From assembly GCF_003265705.1 (NCBI RefSeq), contig NW_020312828.1, positions 52,191,627 to 52,255,626 on the forward strand: a stretch of 64,000 nucleotides of DNA. The letters are read 5' to 3'. The notes under the pieces were generated by a model. That model had not been told where the DNA came from, ran no database searches, and saw nothing but the letters and a program-made list of their open reading frames with translations. The translations under genes and the position numbers were made by a program. Below, piece by piece: positions 21,540 through 34,329 of this stretch (positions within the stretch are counted from its first letter, which is position 1; every line of letters starts with the position of its first letter). This DNA is from Callorhinus ursinus. Taxonomy: Eukaryota > Chordata > Mammalia > Carnivora > Otariidae.

Positions 21540-22658
21540 AGGGGGACTGTTAAAATTCTGCTTTGTATTTCCTCATGCTAACTTGGCCTTATTCATCACA
21601 GTATGGATAATGCACTATTATTATATTATAGGGACCTTCTCCAGTGTCCAGAGTCAGGAACAGCTCACTTTAATGTGCAAACTCAGAGCTTCATAAAGAG
21701 GTATGTGTTTATAGATGCTAGGCTCACTCACTTATTCTGCTTAGCAGCCTTACATTCCTCGTAATAGGTTCAGGGGTAATCCAAGTACAAAGACATAGAT
21801 ACCATAGATCGGTGGGGTCATTCAGAAATACTCAAAATTTGAGAATACATAGTGCTCCTTTAAGACAATTTTTGGAGAAGGGATTTATGCCAATGTCAAA
21901 TATGATTTTCTTATGAGATCACCAGGCATTTTTGGTCTTTATATTTTGGTATCTTGAGATCCCCTGGTCAAAATCTGTATTTTCAGTAACATCTGACCTT
22001 CAGTGAAGGATTACAAGCCCTTTTTTAGTCTGAGAGTAAGGTGTCTGTTGCGATGTAGGAACTGAGACAGCACTGGCTCTTAAAAACAAAAATTCAGGCA
22101 GCTGTCCTTACCTCCATGTGTATATTTGATGAATTCAAGCTTGTGGAGAAGAAGGAATAATATATGGGAGTTTCCCCACCAGGACCTTTGAGAATGTACT
22201 TCCCACACATCTAACAATATATGTTAGAGTGTAATGTAATATGGTATAATAAATTTCATTTTATCAACAGTAATGGATGGGCCAGAAATGATTATATTTT
22301 AGAACAGAGCACCATAATGATAAGCATCTGAATTGCAGAAATTGCTGGTAAGATTAGAAAAAAATGATATGAAGAAACTGCTTTCTAGAAGTCATTGTTG
22401 GAAGGGAGGGACTAAAAATTACTTACATCAAATTATATCTTCTTTTTTCTTAAAGGTCAGCAGTTTTTCTTTTGCTGTATACTTAGATTTAATTTCCCTC
22501 ACACTCCCCAGTTAAAATGTAACACTCCCAGAACTATTATTGGTAGATTATTTCACCAATCCCCATCTCCTCACCCCCCTGACAATACTTACTTTTTTAA
22601 CTCAAGCAATTCCACCCTTTATCTCTCTATATAAACCCTTAAGTTTAGTTATTAGACT
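21540..22658. other. unique sequence
   Basis: AT-rich non-coding DNA with no element that I can name. Short open frames at 22333 and 22540 match nothing known. Confidence 0.45.
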
Positions 22659-22688
22659 ATCATCATCGTCATCATCATCATCATCATC
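22659..22688 (+). repeat. (ATC)n trinucleotide repeat
   Basis: About nine ATC units with one ATCG interruption. Confidence 0.9.
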
Positions 22689-24044
22689 TTATTACTGGCT
22701 GTTCTTATCCAGAGTAATAATGGCTAAGAAAAGAAATGATAGAGGATTTTTGTGTTTTAAACTCCCAGGCTTATATTCTTAGATGATAGATATTTTGGAT
22801 AAGGAACTACATGGTGTTTGTCATTTCTCAACTTTTGGAATCTCCAAAATCAACTCCATTTCAATACAAGAAATACCTTCTGGGACTGGTGATCATTAAA
22901 AAAATAGAAAAACCAAAACAAATGTAAACAGAAAATTCTACTAACAACAATGAGGGAATTACCATTAACAGTCCTTTCTTCTTTATTACAAATGCTGGTT
23001 TGGGAGGTCTGGCTTCTAAGAAGTCTGCTTATCTAATGAAGTAGCTCTACATAAATTGAGACTTAACATTACCCAGAAATTTGGCTAAGTTTCATAACTG
23101 ACACACATCTTATTACTCTTAGATGAAATTTCAAGGAAGCAGACATTTGCCTGTTTCTGATCACGTAGCCTTAACTCTGCATAGTCACATTTAGATTAGA
23201 GACGTTTAAATTACAAATCTTGTGTAAAATGTGAGTGCCACTCTGATAAGACGCTCATAAATAAGAGCATGGAACACATTTAAAAATAAAGATTATGAGC
23301 CTCACAAAAGAGATTGAGGAACAACATCTCTTTACAGAATGAGTTATATATGGGAAGCTTCTCTTGATAATGAGAATTATTGCTACATTCAAAAATCAAT
23401 ATTATTTCTCATGTAGTAGTAAAATAAACATTAACCCACAATTTAACATCACAAAGAACCCACTTAACTCTTCCATCCAAAAATCCTGATGTAACATTAT
23501 TTAGTTGGCATTTTAGAAGATTTAAAATAGGATCATATTTTAGAAAATTAAATGGCAATGGAAAAATAAAAATAATATGCGTGTTAAGTTTTTATTTTTA
23601 AAGTCCGATGAGATGTACTTTTTTGGTCAAATTTAACATCAGGATATGACATTTAATTCTAGTGTCCTCCCTCCAAAAGAATCAGCGAAAAATTTACCCT
23701 TTTCAAGGACAGCTAAAAGTTTGTAAAGACTTCAAATTGTAAGAAAGCCTTAAAGATAGGTTTCAGGCTGTAAGGACTACAGGGTTAGCGTAATGGATTG
23801 TGGTACTGTGTGTTATTGAAAGGTGCAATCGATATGTGTGAAACAGGCAACTAAAAAATATGACAGACTAATAAAAATGCCTATGTTAACTTCACACCCT
23901 TAAGAATGGACCATGTATCTTTGCCAAAGTGAAGATCCTTGTCTAAAAGATTTCGTGGCTTCCCCGACTTTTTTTTTTTTTTTTTTTTTTTGGTTACCTG
24001 CTACTGCCACTATATCCAGGTCCACAACACTCACACCTGGAATT
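22689..24044. other. unique AT-rich sequence, ending in a poly-T run
   Basis: No repeat or gene is recognised. A T23 run lies at 23969-23991, just before the L2 at 24045. No antisense retroelement body adjoins the run. Confidence 0.45.
23969..23991. repeat. T23 homopolymer
   Basis: Twenty-three consecutive T residues. It is not the tail of a recognisable antisense element, because the sequence that follows reads as sense-strand L2. Confidence 0.95.
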
Positions 24045-24345
24045 CCCAGCTTCCTCAGGGCTCTCCCTTCTGGTGTTCTTTCCCTTGCATTATGCCTTGC
24101 ACACCTACTCCCAGACTAATTTCAGTCTTGTTCTCATCAGATCATTTTCTCCCTCACAGATCTTCAATGGCTCCTTTTTGTCCTATTGGGTAGTATCCAA
24201 GTTACCATTAGCTTTTAAAAGCTTTACATAACCAAGCAGAACATGACCTTTGAAACTGAATCTAACACTGTTCTGTTTCATATTTGTAGTGAGTATAGTG
24301 ATACTTGTGGAAACACTTCATGCTCAACAAATGTTCTTTGCCCCT
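24045..24345 (+). mobile_element. L2 3' relic, sense
   Basis: 'gttctcatcagatcattttc', 'agatcttcaatggctccttt' and 'atccaagttaccattagctt' are degraded words of the terminal L2 coding region. 'catgctcaacaaatgttctt' is the degraded 3' end. The consensus order is kept, with an internal deletion. Confidence 0.7.
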
Positions 24346-25679
24346 TGTCCTAGGCACAATAGAGTTGCTCAGTAATCATTTCTCAAATGCACTGAAGAAA
24401 CATTCACATCGGTTGAAACCCTTCCTTTAATTACTAATTTAAAGTCTAAAAGATTTGAGAGCTGTATGGTTCTCTGTGGAAAATTGTTTACGGATAGTAG
24501 TTCCCTGAAGCGTTTCACCAGCATCAGCTGTATTCTGGACTCAATTTCATATAAATAGGATGAGGTTACCAAAAGCAAAATCCTGGAACACGCCAGTCAT
24601 CAGGATGCTAACAAAGCTGCCTCGAAGCCAGCCCTGTTGAAGTATTCTGGAAGACAGATGGCAGCACGATTCCAATGCAATAGCTTCTGTATTTCTCTCA
24701 GAATTTGGCTATGCAGCAGAGGCTGAGAAGCATTGTATTAATACAACAGGGAAAAACCAAGATGAGATGTTTGGAAAGTAAGTGCAATGAAGATAGAAGA
24801 ATCCATATTTAGCTCTTTGGGCCTGTCCAGTATATGAAGCAATAAGGAGGAGCCCAAACCACATTAGATTGTTAACAACAGCAAAAAACCTGCATGAATA
24901 TTATAATAAGGATTCATATAGAAAGTCATAAAGAAAGTTGGGGGGCTTAAAATCGCCCACATATGTGAAACCAAAATAAAGGTATCATATTTAGGAATAC
25001 ATACGTATAAGGGTATGTAATCAAAGAACACTGAAGTTATTCATCAGTAATAACACTCATGCAAATAAATTTGTGCCCCATACTTAGTTTGTCCAGGAAA
25101 TGATTAAAAGAATGTGAGCATGCACTGTGGATATATGTGTGAATAATATTAAAAAATCTGTTTTGGCTACAGAGATTTCATGTCAGAGAATACAATCCAT
25201 TACTTAAAAAAAGAAAGGAAAGGGATGTGTTTGCCAAGGTGCTTAGTCAAAGTGTCATTTCTCTTTCCTTTAAAAAATATGGAATTGTTTCTAACATGTT
25301 TTCAAAATATTTATATATCAGGAGTGACTACTCTTTAGAATGCTTGAGAAATAAAAAGGTGCTAATCATTACTGTGGAGAGATGTCATTACATTACTATT
25401 GGTAAATAATTTACCCAATTTATTTGAAGTTGTAATTCTTTTGAAGGATTAAAAAAGCTAGAAAAGATTTTGATGAGGTGAAATGCTTAGGGTTCAACAT
25501 TCTGGGTAAATTTTTTATCATTTTTTTCCAACTCACATTGCTTCAACTCACTTTCTGGTCATACCTGGGAAGCGTCAGCAGTGTGCACGTGAGCAGTCAG
25601 CTCTTACTACTTTATTGCCCCAGCAAAGATAAACCACACGAACATTTGTTTCTTTTTTCCCCTAAAAAGTTTAAATGAT
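24346..25679. other. unique AT-rich sequence
   Basis: No exon, RNA gene or repeat is recognised. The open frames at 24369 (-), 25227 (+) and 25478 (+) are all under 70 codons and resemble nothing. Confidence 0.45.
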
Positions 25680-26955
25680 AATTTTCAGACTTCATTTTAG
25701 AACCAGAAGCCCATGGCAAATCAGTTAAATGGCTTGGCCATTCTCTGAGTGAGAATCAGCTAAATCAGTTTGATGTAGTGTTGAAAACACAGCTGATGGA
25801 TAACTGAGCGATTCTTCTTTTCAACCGGCATCTAGACCTCCCCAAGAGGCAGGAGTAAAGATATAGATGGGAACCCTCACCTTGGCTTTTGCTATTTGCT
25901 AGTGCCGTGGTATAGCAGGAGTGTGGCTGGGCCTCCACTGCATCGGCCCATAAACCAGGGGCAGTGATATTTGGACGTTTTACATACTCCTTAATCTGGC
26001 CCTCCCTACTCTTATTGCTGGATCAGAGGAGATGGACATCCCACCAATTCCCTTCAGAAAGAATTCTTGTGGGTAGGTGAGTTTTGCTTTTTGCATTTTT
26101 TTTTCTTTCTCTGTAATAGCAACTTAGAGGACCTAATTTATAATGTTGTTTCTATCACCTTAAACTCCATCATGGTGAATGGAAAATGGACAGGGAAGAA
26201 AGGTTAAGCCTTCGGTTTAGTCCAGCCTTTGTCTAAAGGACATTTATTGGACAGGAGGTTCTATTTAAATTGACAGGTGGTTAACTGGGAATCACTCTAG
26301 ACTGAAGTCTATTGTCATCAGCATGCTACTTTAGTTGCCTGTGGTTTCTTGTTTGTGTTTTAAAAAAATAGCACTTTATAATGTGCTCAGAGGCATTTGA
26401 TTACAAATATGAACGAATAAATTCCAAAAAAAGAAATGCCTTTAACTAAGGGAGTTTATAAACCAAAAGAGCAATGAAAGAGATGTCAGATCTTCCCCAG
26501 AGACCCGAGACATACATGGGAAAGCAATGGGTTCTGAAAATTTTATTTTACTGAAAATATTTTCTTATCCTAAAAATAGACATATGTATATTTATATGTA
26601 GATACACATACATATTGTACACACATATTCCAACACAATTCATTAGATAAAACAGAGGTCACTTTTTATTTATACCTTTAAGATATTTAAATACATTTTG
26701 TCTATTTCACTAAAGAAATCCCTAGTTACTCAACCCTCTTGTTCCAGGATCTTTAAACCTTTCAAAAAAGCCAGAAATCAAGACCGAAAAAGCCAAAGAC
26801 TCCAGTGAAGAGTAAGAGAAATTCTTAAGAGCTGAGTGAATGATAGAAGATGCAATGAGAGCTTAGCCCTACTGTCCAGAGGAAAGAATCAGCATGTGGG
26901 CAAAGCCAAACCCTACTGGTGCTAAGTCAAAGATGTTTAGAAAAAACATATTTTC
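25680..26955. other. unique sequence, partly balanced composition
   Basis: The 25690-26050 part is less AT-rich and non-repetitive. From 26575 to 26640 it is a TATATG/ACATA-rich low-complexity stretch. I see no gene. Confidence 0.4.
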
Positions 26956-27010
26956 AAAGGAAGGAAGGAAAGAAAGAAAGAAAGAAAAAGAAAAAGAAAG
27001 AAAGAAAGAA
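26956..27010 (+). repeat. (GGAA)n/(GAAA)n microsatellite
   Basis: A pure purine tract of 'aagg' units passes into 'aaag' units over about 55 bp. The two open frames that cross it (26894-27101) owe their Lys/Glu-rich content to this repeat. Confidence 0.95.
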
Positions 27011-27094
27011 TCCAGTTGTTCCTGTGTGTGTGTTGGGCAGCAGGAAGCAGTGGGGGGGGGCAGATGGTCTGATGGGGATTAGCAGAAGTCACAT

Positions 27095-27260
27095 GGGTTG
27101 AGTAAAGCTGAGAAAAGTAACATCAGTGAACAGATTTGTAGGCAGATGCCTTAAATTCTCTGAATCCTAGCTTTTTCATTAGTAAAATTGGGGTCATAAC
27201 TGGATCTACCTCATAGAATTATGTTATTTATAAAGCTGTTCATGGAACAAATGAAAAGGG
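27095..27260 (+). mobile_element. MIR SINE relic, sense
   Basis: 'gccttaaattctctgaatcc', 'tagctttttcattagtaaaa', 'ttggggtcataactggatct' and 'acctcatagaattatgttat' keep MIR order. The 5' part is poorly defined. Confidence 0.7.
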
Positions 27261-30200
27261 TGTCTAAGTTATATTTACTGAGTTCTTACTGTAAGCTCTA
27301 TAACATGAAGTTTCCAAAAATCAGTGTCTCTCATGATAGTCCATGCCTATCCCCCTTTCTATGATTTATGTTGATCGTGTTACTTGTTGATATATTTGAT
27401 TTTAATTATAATCTTCCTCTGTAACGTGCTGTTTTTCCAGTGTTGAGTCCAGTGTTGTGATGATGTATGGGATTATGAATGAATTAGTAGCCAAGGAAGC
27501 TAAGATTTTTTAAGAATGATATACTCTTAGTGGACAAGTAAAGTTTAATATTAACACAAGTATCAATTAGTCAGACAAGATACTGGCTCAATTTGAAAAC
27601 ACATCAAATATATATTACTGGAATACACATACTACCATGTACTGAAAGAGCATCAGTTCTGCCTGTGTGATTCCTAATCTGTTCCTATGTGATCCCATAC
27701 AGCTAATCTGTTGTGGGGAATTTTCAGGGGAAGGATTTCTATGGATAGGGGATCCTTGGCTTTCCATCTGGTACTATGGCTTTTAAAGCAGGAGTTTGCC
27801 TAGTGATTTGGATCCCTGGTAGGTAGATAGGTAGGAAGGAAGGAAAAAAACAATTGCAAAACCAAAGAAACAAAAAAATTCAGTTCTTCACCTAACAGCC
27901 ATTTGTTGATTTATTCTTCTAATGATTAGCTAGTTTTAAATTGAAGTCCTTTGTGAGTGTTTAAGGGTTTATTAAGGCAATAAAAAATAAGTAATATAAT
28001 TAAGATTTGGACAAATCCTCTTTTTTATTTGGGTAATGTATTATTAAGTTCCCAAAGCCTAAAAAAAGAAAGGATACCTACAAAAGGTCAAAACAGTGCT
28101 CTATTTTTAAAATTCTATAAATTCTATAAATATTCATGAAAAGGAATAAAGGTGGATATAAACATAAATAATCAGTTTTTAAAAATCTTGAGAAACAGTC
28201 ATGAAAAGTGACAAAAGGAATTAAGACGTCCAAGAAGATGCAGAAACACTCAGGAAAGCATTGCATTTTAGGAGATTCAGTCACTGGGTACATTTCTCCT
28301 TACACTGTTTCTAGGCGAAGGGGCTTTAGGCAAACTAGGTTGAAATAAATAAACTGAGGTCTACCTGATCCAGTAAGAGTGTCATGTCACACCACAGGCC
28401 AAAGATTTTCCAGGTTTGTCAGCCCAGCTCTGAACTTGGCTCCCTGGGTGTCTGAATTGTGAGTGTGGCAAGATGAAGTTGAAATGAATGATCCTCCAAG
28501 AACATGCATTACCATGTCTGGGACAAACTTCTTATAAACAGAGTTAGTACTTGGGTCTTCTTAAAAGAAGAGGTTCCCTGTTTCTACTTGGGGTCCTTTT
28601 GAAGCAGTTTATTCACAGAACATAAAAGGTGGAGAAATGGAACTTACAACATCTGGAGTTTTGCTGAAACCACAGAACTTTGGCAATCTTAGTCAAGGCG
28701 GCCTGATGATGAATGACTGGGACAAGTCATGCCCAGGAACTCCACTGCTTAGATGGGAACACTACCTGGGATTAGCTTAAAAAATGGTGATGACTGAGCT
28801 CTATGCAGACTGAGGGTTTCTGCAAGAAAGTCTGAACAGTATATTAGAATATAATCCAAATATAATAGTAACTCTAATACTCCCCAGGACAGGAATTCAT
28901 GAAGTACACCATTCATTATCTAATGGGATATAGCATTACACGTGGCTTATAGGCTTCATGAAGTTTGAACTGGCTTAGATGCCCACCCAGAGAAGTTTGT
29001 AGGTACCCCAGAGGGGCAGCTTTTTGCAGGCACAGGATTCTCTGATATAGGTAAACCAACCTATATTATTAACTGCATTGCATCTGAGGAAGACTCTTGG
29101 GCCAGGAGCGCCCGTTCCTTTATTTTTGACACTAACTCAGTTGCAAAATAACAGTTGTGGCGCGGGGTCCAGTTTTTAGCTTCTTAATTGGAAAAGTCTC
29201 TTCGGTGTGTCCTATGTTTGGGCAACATAGAGTGAAGCTGCAATCCCAATGAGCCAGAAATATAAATGCTGTCAGAAAGCAGAGTAAGGACAGGCCATCC
29301 TCACTTTGCTCAGCATTGTGTTCAGTGACACTTGTGCATACCTAACGTTAAATTGTTTTGTACGGTTCTGTCATACAAAGCCAAGAAACAGTTCCGGCAT
29401 GCATAAGTTTCCATTAACATAATACCATGCAAATCAAGCACTACTGTTAGTTACTCCAGCACATACTGGGTCACAGGTAGGTGACAAGAGAATTTGGTCT
29501 TCAAACTGGAATGGGTTTGAGAGTGAAAGGGGGCCTTATTATTATCCCACTGGGACAAGAGGCATAACTCAGGATTGCCCAAGGCAAAAATACGGTTACT
29601 GTGATCTTAGGTTTATAAACCAGGCAAGACCAAGGACAAATGGGAGAGAAGAGGTAACTGACAACATCAGTGGTACAAACAGCTCTGCTGGACACAAGGT
29701 GTGCTCTTGAGATGATTATTTAGTTAGAGTGTTAGCCTGTCCCATTGTTATTTCTTTGACATCTATCATATTGTAGCTCCAAAGGCAGGTCTTGACTTGC
29801 CCTGTGTCAGGTTGGCAGCTCAACATGCTCAGGATTGGCAAGAATTTTAGGGTTAAGGGAGGTCAAGCCTGAGCTTGACCATTTTCCCCAAAACTGGTAG
29901 GATACGGTATTTCCCAGTGACAGGTGTGATGCAAAATGGATTTGCATTTCTAGTAACATATAGTTTGACTAATCAGCATGTTTGGGATATAACAGACAAT
30001 AAATATGCATAAAATGAAATACAAGGTGCTGCCACACAACTTCCTTGACAAATGGTCATCTACAATAATATCTGTGACAAAAAAACAGACAATTTCATAG
30101 TCATTTCATTGTCCACCAACTCTAGTTGTTAAATATTCTTTCTTAGATTATGTTGATCTGAAGTCTTTCTGTACTTCCTACCCTTTTCTGTCTTCTAAAT

Positions 30201-30773
30201 TAATAAAGAACAGACTTCTTTCCTTTCTTGGTGCTCTTACTACCCCTTGGACACTTACTTTACTCAATTAAAAAAAAGTCCCCATTGCTTCAACCATTCA
30301 TTGTATGATTTGTTCCTAGGTACTTAGAAGAAAAGTATATTAGAAATATCTTGAGAAGATGTGTGAAATTCTCTTGTTTTGTGTCAGAAATAAAGATAAG
30401 TCACATTATTTGTTTTTTTATATGATACAGAGCATTCACATCTTGATTCATGAGCTGTACTTATTACCGATGATAAATTTTAGTGCCCGGTTCTGTTAGC
30501 TATTATCTTTGCTTGTCTCATTTATCACTTTTTAATCTACTTTGTAAGCAGTCAGATCTGTCACTAGAATTTCAAGAAACTATTAAATAAAATTGTTTTC
30601 TAAGAAAATATAGTGGCTCTGTCATTGTAGAGCCATTGTGTTTTAAAAAGTTAGTTCACAATATCTCTGCACTATCTCCTGCCTTTAATACACCACTGCT
30701 TCAATGTTGTTAAGCTAGGTTTCCGTGGAGGTACTGATTCTTCTAATCAGTCATTATTTCCAGAGATTTCTTT
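27261..30773. other. long unique stretch, no gene recognised
   Basis: About 3.5 kb without a securely named element. 28300-29900 is non-repetitive with balanced composition. Short antisense open frames at 28078-28293 and 29501-29695 match nothing known. A short GGAA/TAGG patch occurs at 27825-27845. Strongly diverged old repeats could be hidden here. Confidence 0.4.
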
Positions 30774-30917
30774 AAGAGTATGCCTTATACGAATGATGTG
30801 ATCAGCACTGGGTGTTATATAAGACTGATGAATCACTGACCTCCACCTCTGAAACCAATAATACATGCATTGTATGTTAATTAATTGAATTTAAATAAAA
30901 AAAGAGTATGCCCTATA
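30774..30917 (+). mobile_element. 112-bp carnivoran L1 3' tail with 16-bp target duplication
   Basis: The body is 30790-30901: 'gatcagcactgggtgttata', 'actgatgaatcactgacctc' and 'taattgaatttaaataaaaa' are the last bases of a carnivoran L1. The flanks 'aagagtatgccttata' and 'aagagtatgccctata' differ at one base. It is an extreme 5' truncation, inserted in sense orientation. Confidence 0.94.
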
Positions 30918-30992
30918 TATGCATACTTGGCATCTATGTTGCCAAGTTTCTGGCAAGTAAATGAAGTTGTTTAAGTCTGGATAACTTAAACA

Positions 30993-30994
<2 letters not shown>

Positions 30995-31035
<41 letters not shown>
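30995..31035 (+). repeat. (TG)n microsatellite, 41 bp
   Basis: An uninterrupted run of about twenty TG units, likely polymorphic in length. Confidence 0.98.
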
Positions 31036-31038
<3 letters not shown>

Positions 31039-31699
31039 CCGCAAACTTCTCACATGCTGATGAGGGGGCTAATGAGTAACTTAGGTTTGCTAGGCGACAG
31101 TAGAAGGGATAGGATGTTTATAAAGTGTCTCAACGGTTAAAAAGGATTTGTGTTGATTTTATTTTATGTGGTCCTAATAAAAATGTGGAAGTTGTTAAAG
31201 AAAACTCTCAGAGCTATTTGTGCTATGAAGATGCTTTCCAGAATAGATTGCTACTTTTTGAAATGCAGAGTGATGTGCCCACACAGAGAAAACCATGTCC
31301 AGTGGCTTGGGCAGACTGAGGGAGGCTCTGTTGAACACACAACCAGGGAGGCCACTTCTGCACCATGGCCGGTCTGTAGAATTAGCCATTTTGTGATTTC
31401 TGCTCTTTATAGTTTATTCTCTCCTTCCAGTTTTGAACCAATGAATTTTCTGTAAAAATTACTTAGGTATTCACAGCAGGACTCTTAGCAGGTATTTCTG
31501 AAGTAGGGTGTAAAGGAGAAATTGTTTTTAGATTTAGGTTATTTGAAGATTGGATGTTTGTCAATTGGGGATCTGAAAAGAATCAAATTATAGAAAAAAC
31601 ATACTTTTCAGGGGCAGGATTTCTTGGGTATTTCTCCCCAAAAACTGTAGACCTATCAATTTTTAAATTACTCTGGTTTTTAAGATACACATATTTAGC
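31036..31699. other. unique sequence
   Basis: No repeat is recognised. Overlapping open frames (31125-31455 + and 31195-31389 -) have no recognisable product. Confidence 0.45.
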
Positions 31700-32460
31700 T
31701 CTAAGACAATTAAGAACTTGAATTTGCCCCTAGGTCAGTTGTTGTGCTCTAATTGCAGGCATTAGGTGAATACCAACCAGCTCAATCACAGTGGCTCCAG
31801 AACATTTTAAGGGGCTGTGTCTGCCCAGTATATGGCCTCCTGTGCAAAACAGGAGATTGCTTACACAAATAGAAGCGTACATGTGCAAATTCCTTTTTGT
31901 GTTGAGAGCTGCTTATTTTGCACAGATAATTACCAGGCTGCATTCCCACTAAATATATTCTGCTGCCTTAAATTGGGGGCTTAATTGTGAAAATTGATCC
32001 TTTGAAGACATGAAACTCTTTGAAGGTTTCTTTCCTGACTGCAAAATTTTATGGGTTTTGTCTATAAATTGAGTTGTGCAGAATGACTGGGCTGATAAAT
32101 TCTATAGACTGAGGTCCTGTGGTGTCACATTACCCATTTTCTCCTAGAATACCGTCTGTGGCACAAGGACCCACGGGCCATGAGTTGATGATGACATTAA
32201 CTCTCCAGTAATTCAGGTCTCTGTTTTTGGACATTTTCCCCCTCATTTGGATAATTTCTCATTGTCAATAATGATAGCAGAAGAGGAATTAAAAACATGT
32301 TTCTATCTATCAGAATAAACTATGTCACGAAGTAGTCCTAATTATTATCCTGAGACTGGGAAGAAATGGCTCTACAAAATCCAAAGTTTATACTTGCCTT
32401 ATATGTCATTTCTGAGGGAGAAAATGGTTGACAAAGCTAATATTTGTCCCCCGATCTTTC
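31700..32460. other. unique island, best candidate conserved non-coding element
   Basis: About 750 bp carry no transposon words and no long open frame. Homeodomain-like TAATTA cores lie near 31929 ('cagataattaccaggctgca'). TCF/LEF-like 'ctttgaag' occurs twice (near 32001 and 32021), and several runs of AT/GC-balanced text are typical of deeply conserved vertebrate enhancers. This is visual inference without alignment. Confidence 0.35.
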
Positions 32461-32934
32461 CACGGTGCAGGATTAAAATTTGACATGTCTATGCAGTAAC
32501 CATCTATACAGACAAGCAGAGTTTGCACCTTCTAGAATCTTAGTTCAGAATCTTTAATTGGAGAGCTTCTATGCGTATTTTTTACTTATTTCCTTCTTCG
32601 CTCTGCCGGTGTTCTAGAGTACTTAAACATGATCCTAAAAGTGATAGTACTAAGCTGGCTGGGAAAATTAAATTTAAAAATAAAGAAATAAGCATATGAC
32701 TGTGTGACCAGTGGGCAAGGTAGGCATGAGTATTCCTTTGTGGTTTGCGCTCTCAATCAGGGCTGTGGCCGCTAGCTACTCTGTAACTTTGCCTCAAACA
32801 TTTCCATGAAGAGAACCTTCCTCATTACCACATACCAAGCCACGTGATCTGCTGTGGTATGGCCTAGAAGCCCACATCTGTGCCATGTTATGAAGGTGGA
32901 TCACACTGTGGTTTTAAAACACTGTCTTTAATAT
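32461..32934. other. unique sequence
   Basis: Non-repetitive, with no recognised feature. Confidence 0.4.
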
Positions 32935-33520
32935 ATTTTGCATGTGAATTGACGCAACCCTTCTGGAGGGAAATTTAGCTGGATCCACTCAAGGACTTAA
33001 AAATGCCTACACTCCATGACTTAGCAGTTTAATTTCCCGGAATTTATCAGAAGAAAAAAAATCAGTGATGTACCTTACGTTGTATAAATACAGTTGTTCT
33101 TCAGGATGTATGTATAATTAAAATCTTGAAAGTTATTATGTTGCTCAGTGAAAGATTGCTCACATAAATTTCATTGGATAAATGGTACGGAGCCGTTAAA
33201 AAAAAGATGTGATACAGTAATACAGATATCAGGAAATGGTTATAATTGTTTAAAAATGGAAAAAGTAGTTTTGTTCACTTTAAAACTACTTTTTGTAAAA
33301 ATAGAGGTAATATATAATAGTGAGCATTAGCATATTATATAATTTGTCTGTGTGTGTATAATGTTATTGACTACTATCATCATACATTATTATCATTATT
33401 AACCTTGGACTTGTGTGTGTGTGTTTTAGTATTTTTCAAAAAACTAATAATGATCATATATTAATAGTATTATGATCAGGTGGATAATTGTTCTATTTTT
33501 TTCCTTTCATATAGAGTTTC
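32935..33520 (+). mobile_element. old L1 (L1M) 3' UTR relic, sense
   Basis: 'acttagcagtttaatttccc', 'aatttatcagaagaaaaaaa', 'cggagccgttaaaaaaaaga' and 'atcaggaaatggttataatt' are degraded L1M 3' words in sense order. The element is A-rich and frame-broken, and the 3' edge is uncertain. Confidence 0.65.
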
Positions 33521-33600
33521 CAAAAGTAGCAATGTTTTATGGAGAACATAATAGAATTTCATCATAGAAATTCATATAGAATTTCCAAAGGCAGTGATGT
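33506..33600 (+). repeat. 30-bp imperfect direct repeat, period 65 bp
   Basis: The 30-bp copies at 33506-33535 and 33571-33600 both begin 'ttcatataga' and end 'atgt'. They differ at five positions, all transitions. Confidence 0.85.
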
Positions 33601-34329
33601 ATTGTCTTAGAACAGACAAGCGATGAGTGGGCCTTCAATTAAAAAAGCTCCATTATTACTAACGTACCCTCTTACCTGACTTCTCCATTCCTGTGTGCAA
33701 TAAAAAGGGCTGCAGTTTGATTCTGAAATTTTTGTTCATTCCTTTCCAAACATTACTGAACTGCAAAAGGACAAACTCGGCACCACCCTCCCTGCTGCAG
33801 AGCTTGAAATAAACAATACCTCTGCCCCCAGAGCAAACCGAATACTTCAACCAGTGAGGGGGTGTGCTTTTAGGAGGCTGTTTCTGTCACATTAGAAGCT
33901 GAGAAAGGATTGAAAAAATATTAAATAGTAGAAAAAAGATTGATGTGTGGGAATTGGGACCAGCAAGTTCAACTTCCAGGTAACTGGTTTGGGCAACTGG
34001 AACTGTGGTGCCATTATCCAAAATGGGGGAAAGGAAAAGGAGCAGGGATGGATAAAGAAGAAAATATATCAGATTCTGAACATTTGCAGTATGAACAAAA
34101 TAACAATGCCACTTGCAAATAAATGTGTAGGGTCGTGATTATTGCAGATGGACACTGATATAGTTTAATTGAGAAGTATTTCCTATAAACATACTTCAAA
34201 AAAAATTAAAGGAATCCTTGATTGTGGCTTCTTGCCACTTCCTTTGGAATGCAGGTGACTCTAGATATTACACTGCAAGTATCACTGAGCTGCTACACCA
34301 CATCCTCTCACTGATGCATTTACTGGTTA
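33601..34329. other. unique sequence
   Basis: No named repeat. Open frames of about 60 codons on both strands (33659-34199) overlap and match no known protein. Confidence 0.45.

Noticed and set aside
26894..27101. Lys/Glu-rich open frames
   Set aside because: They are produced by the GGAA/GAAA microsatellite.
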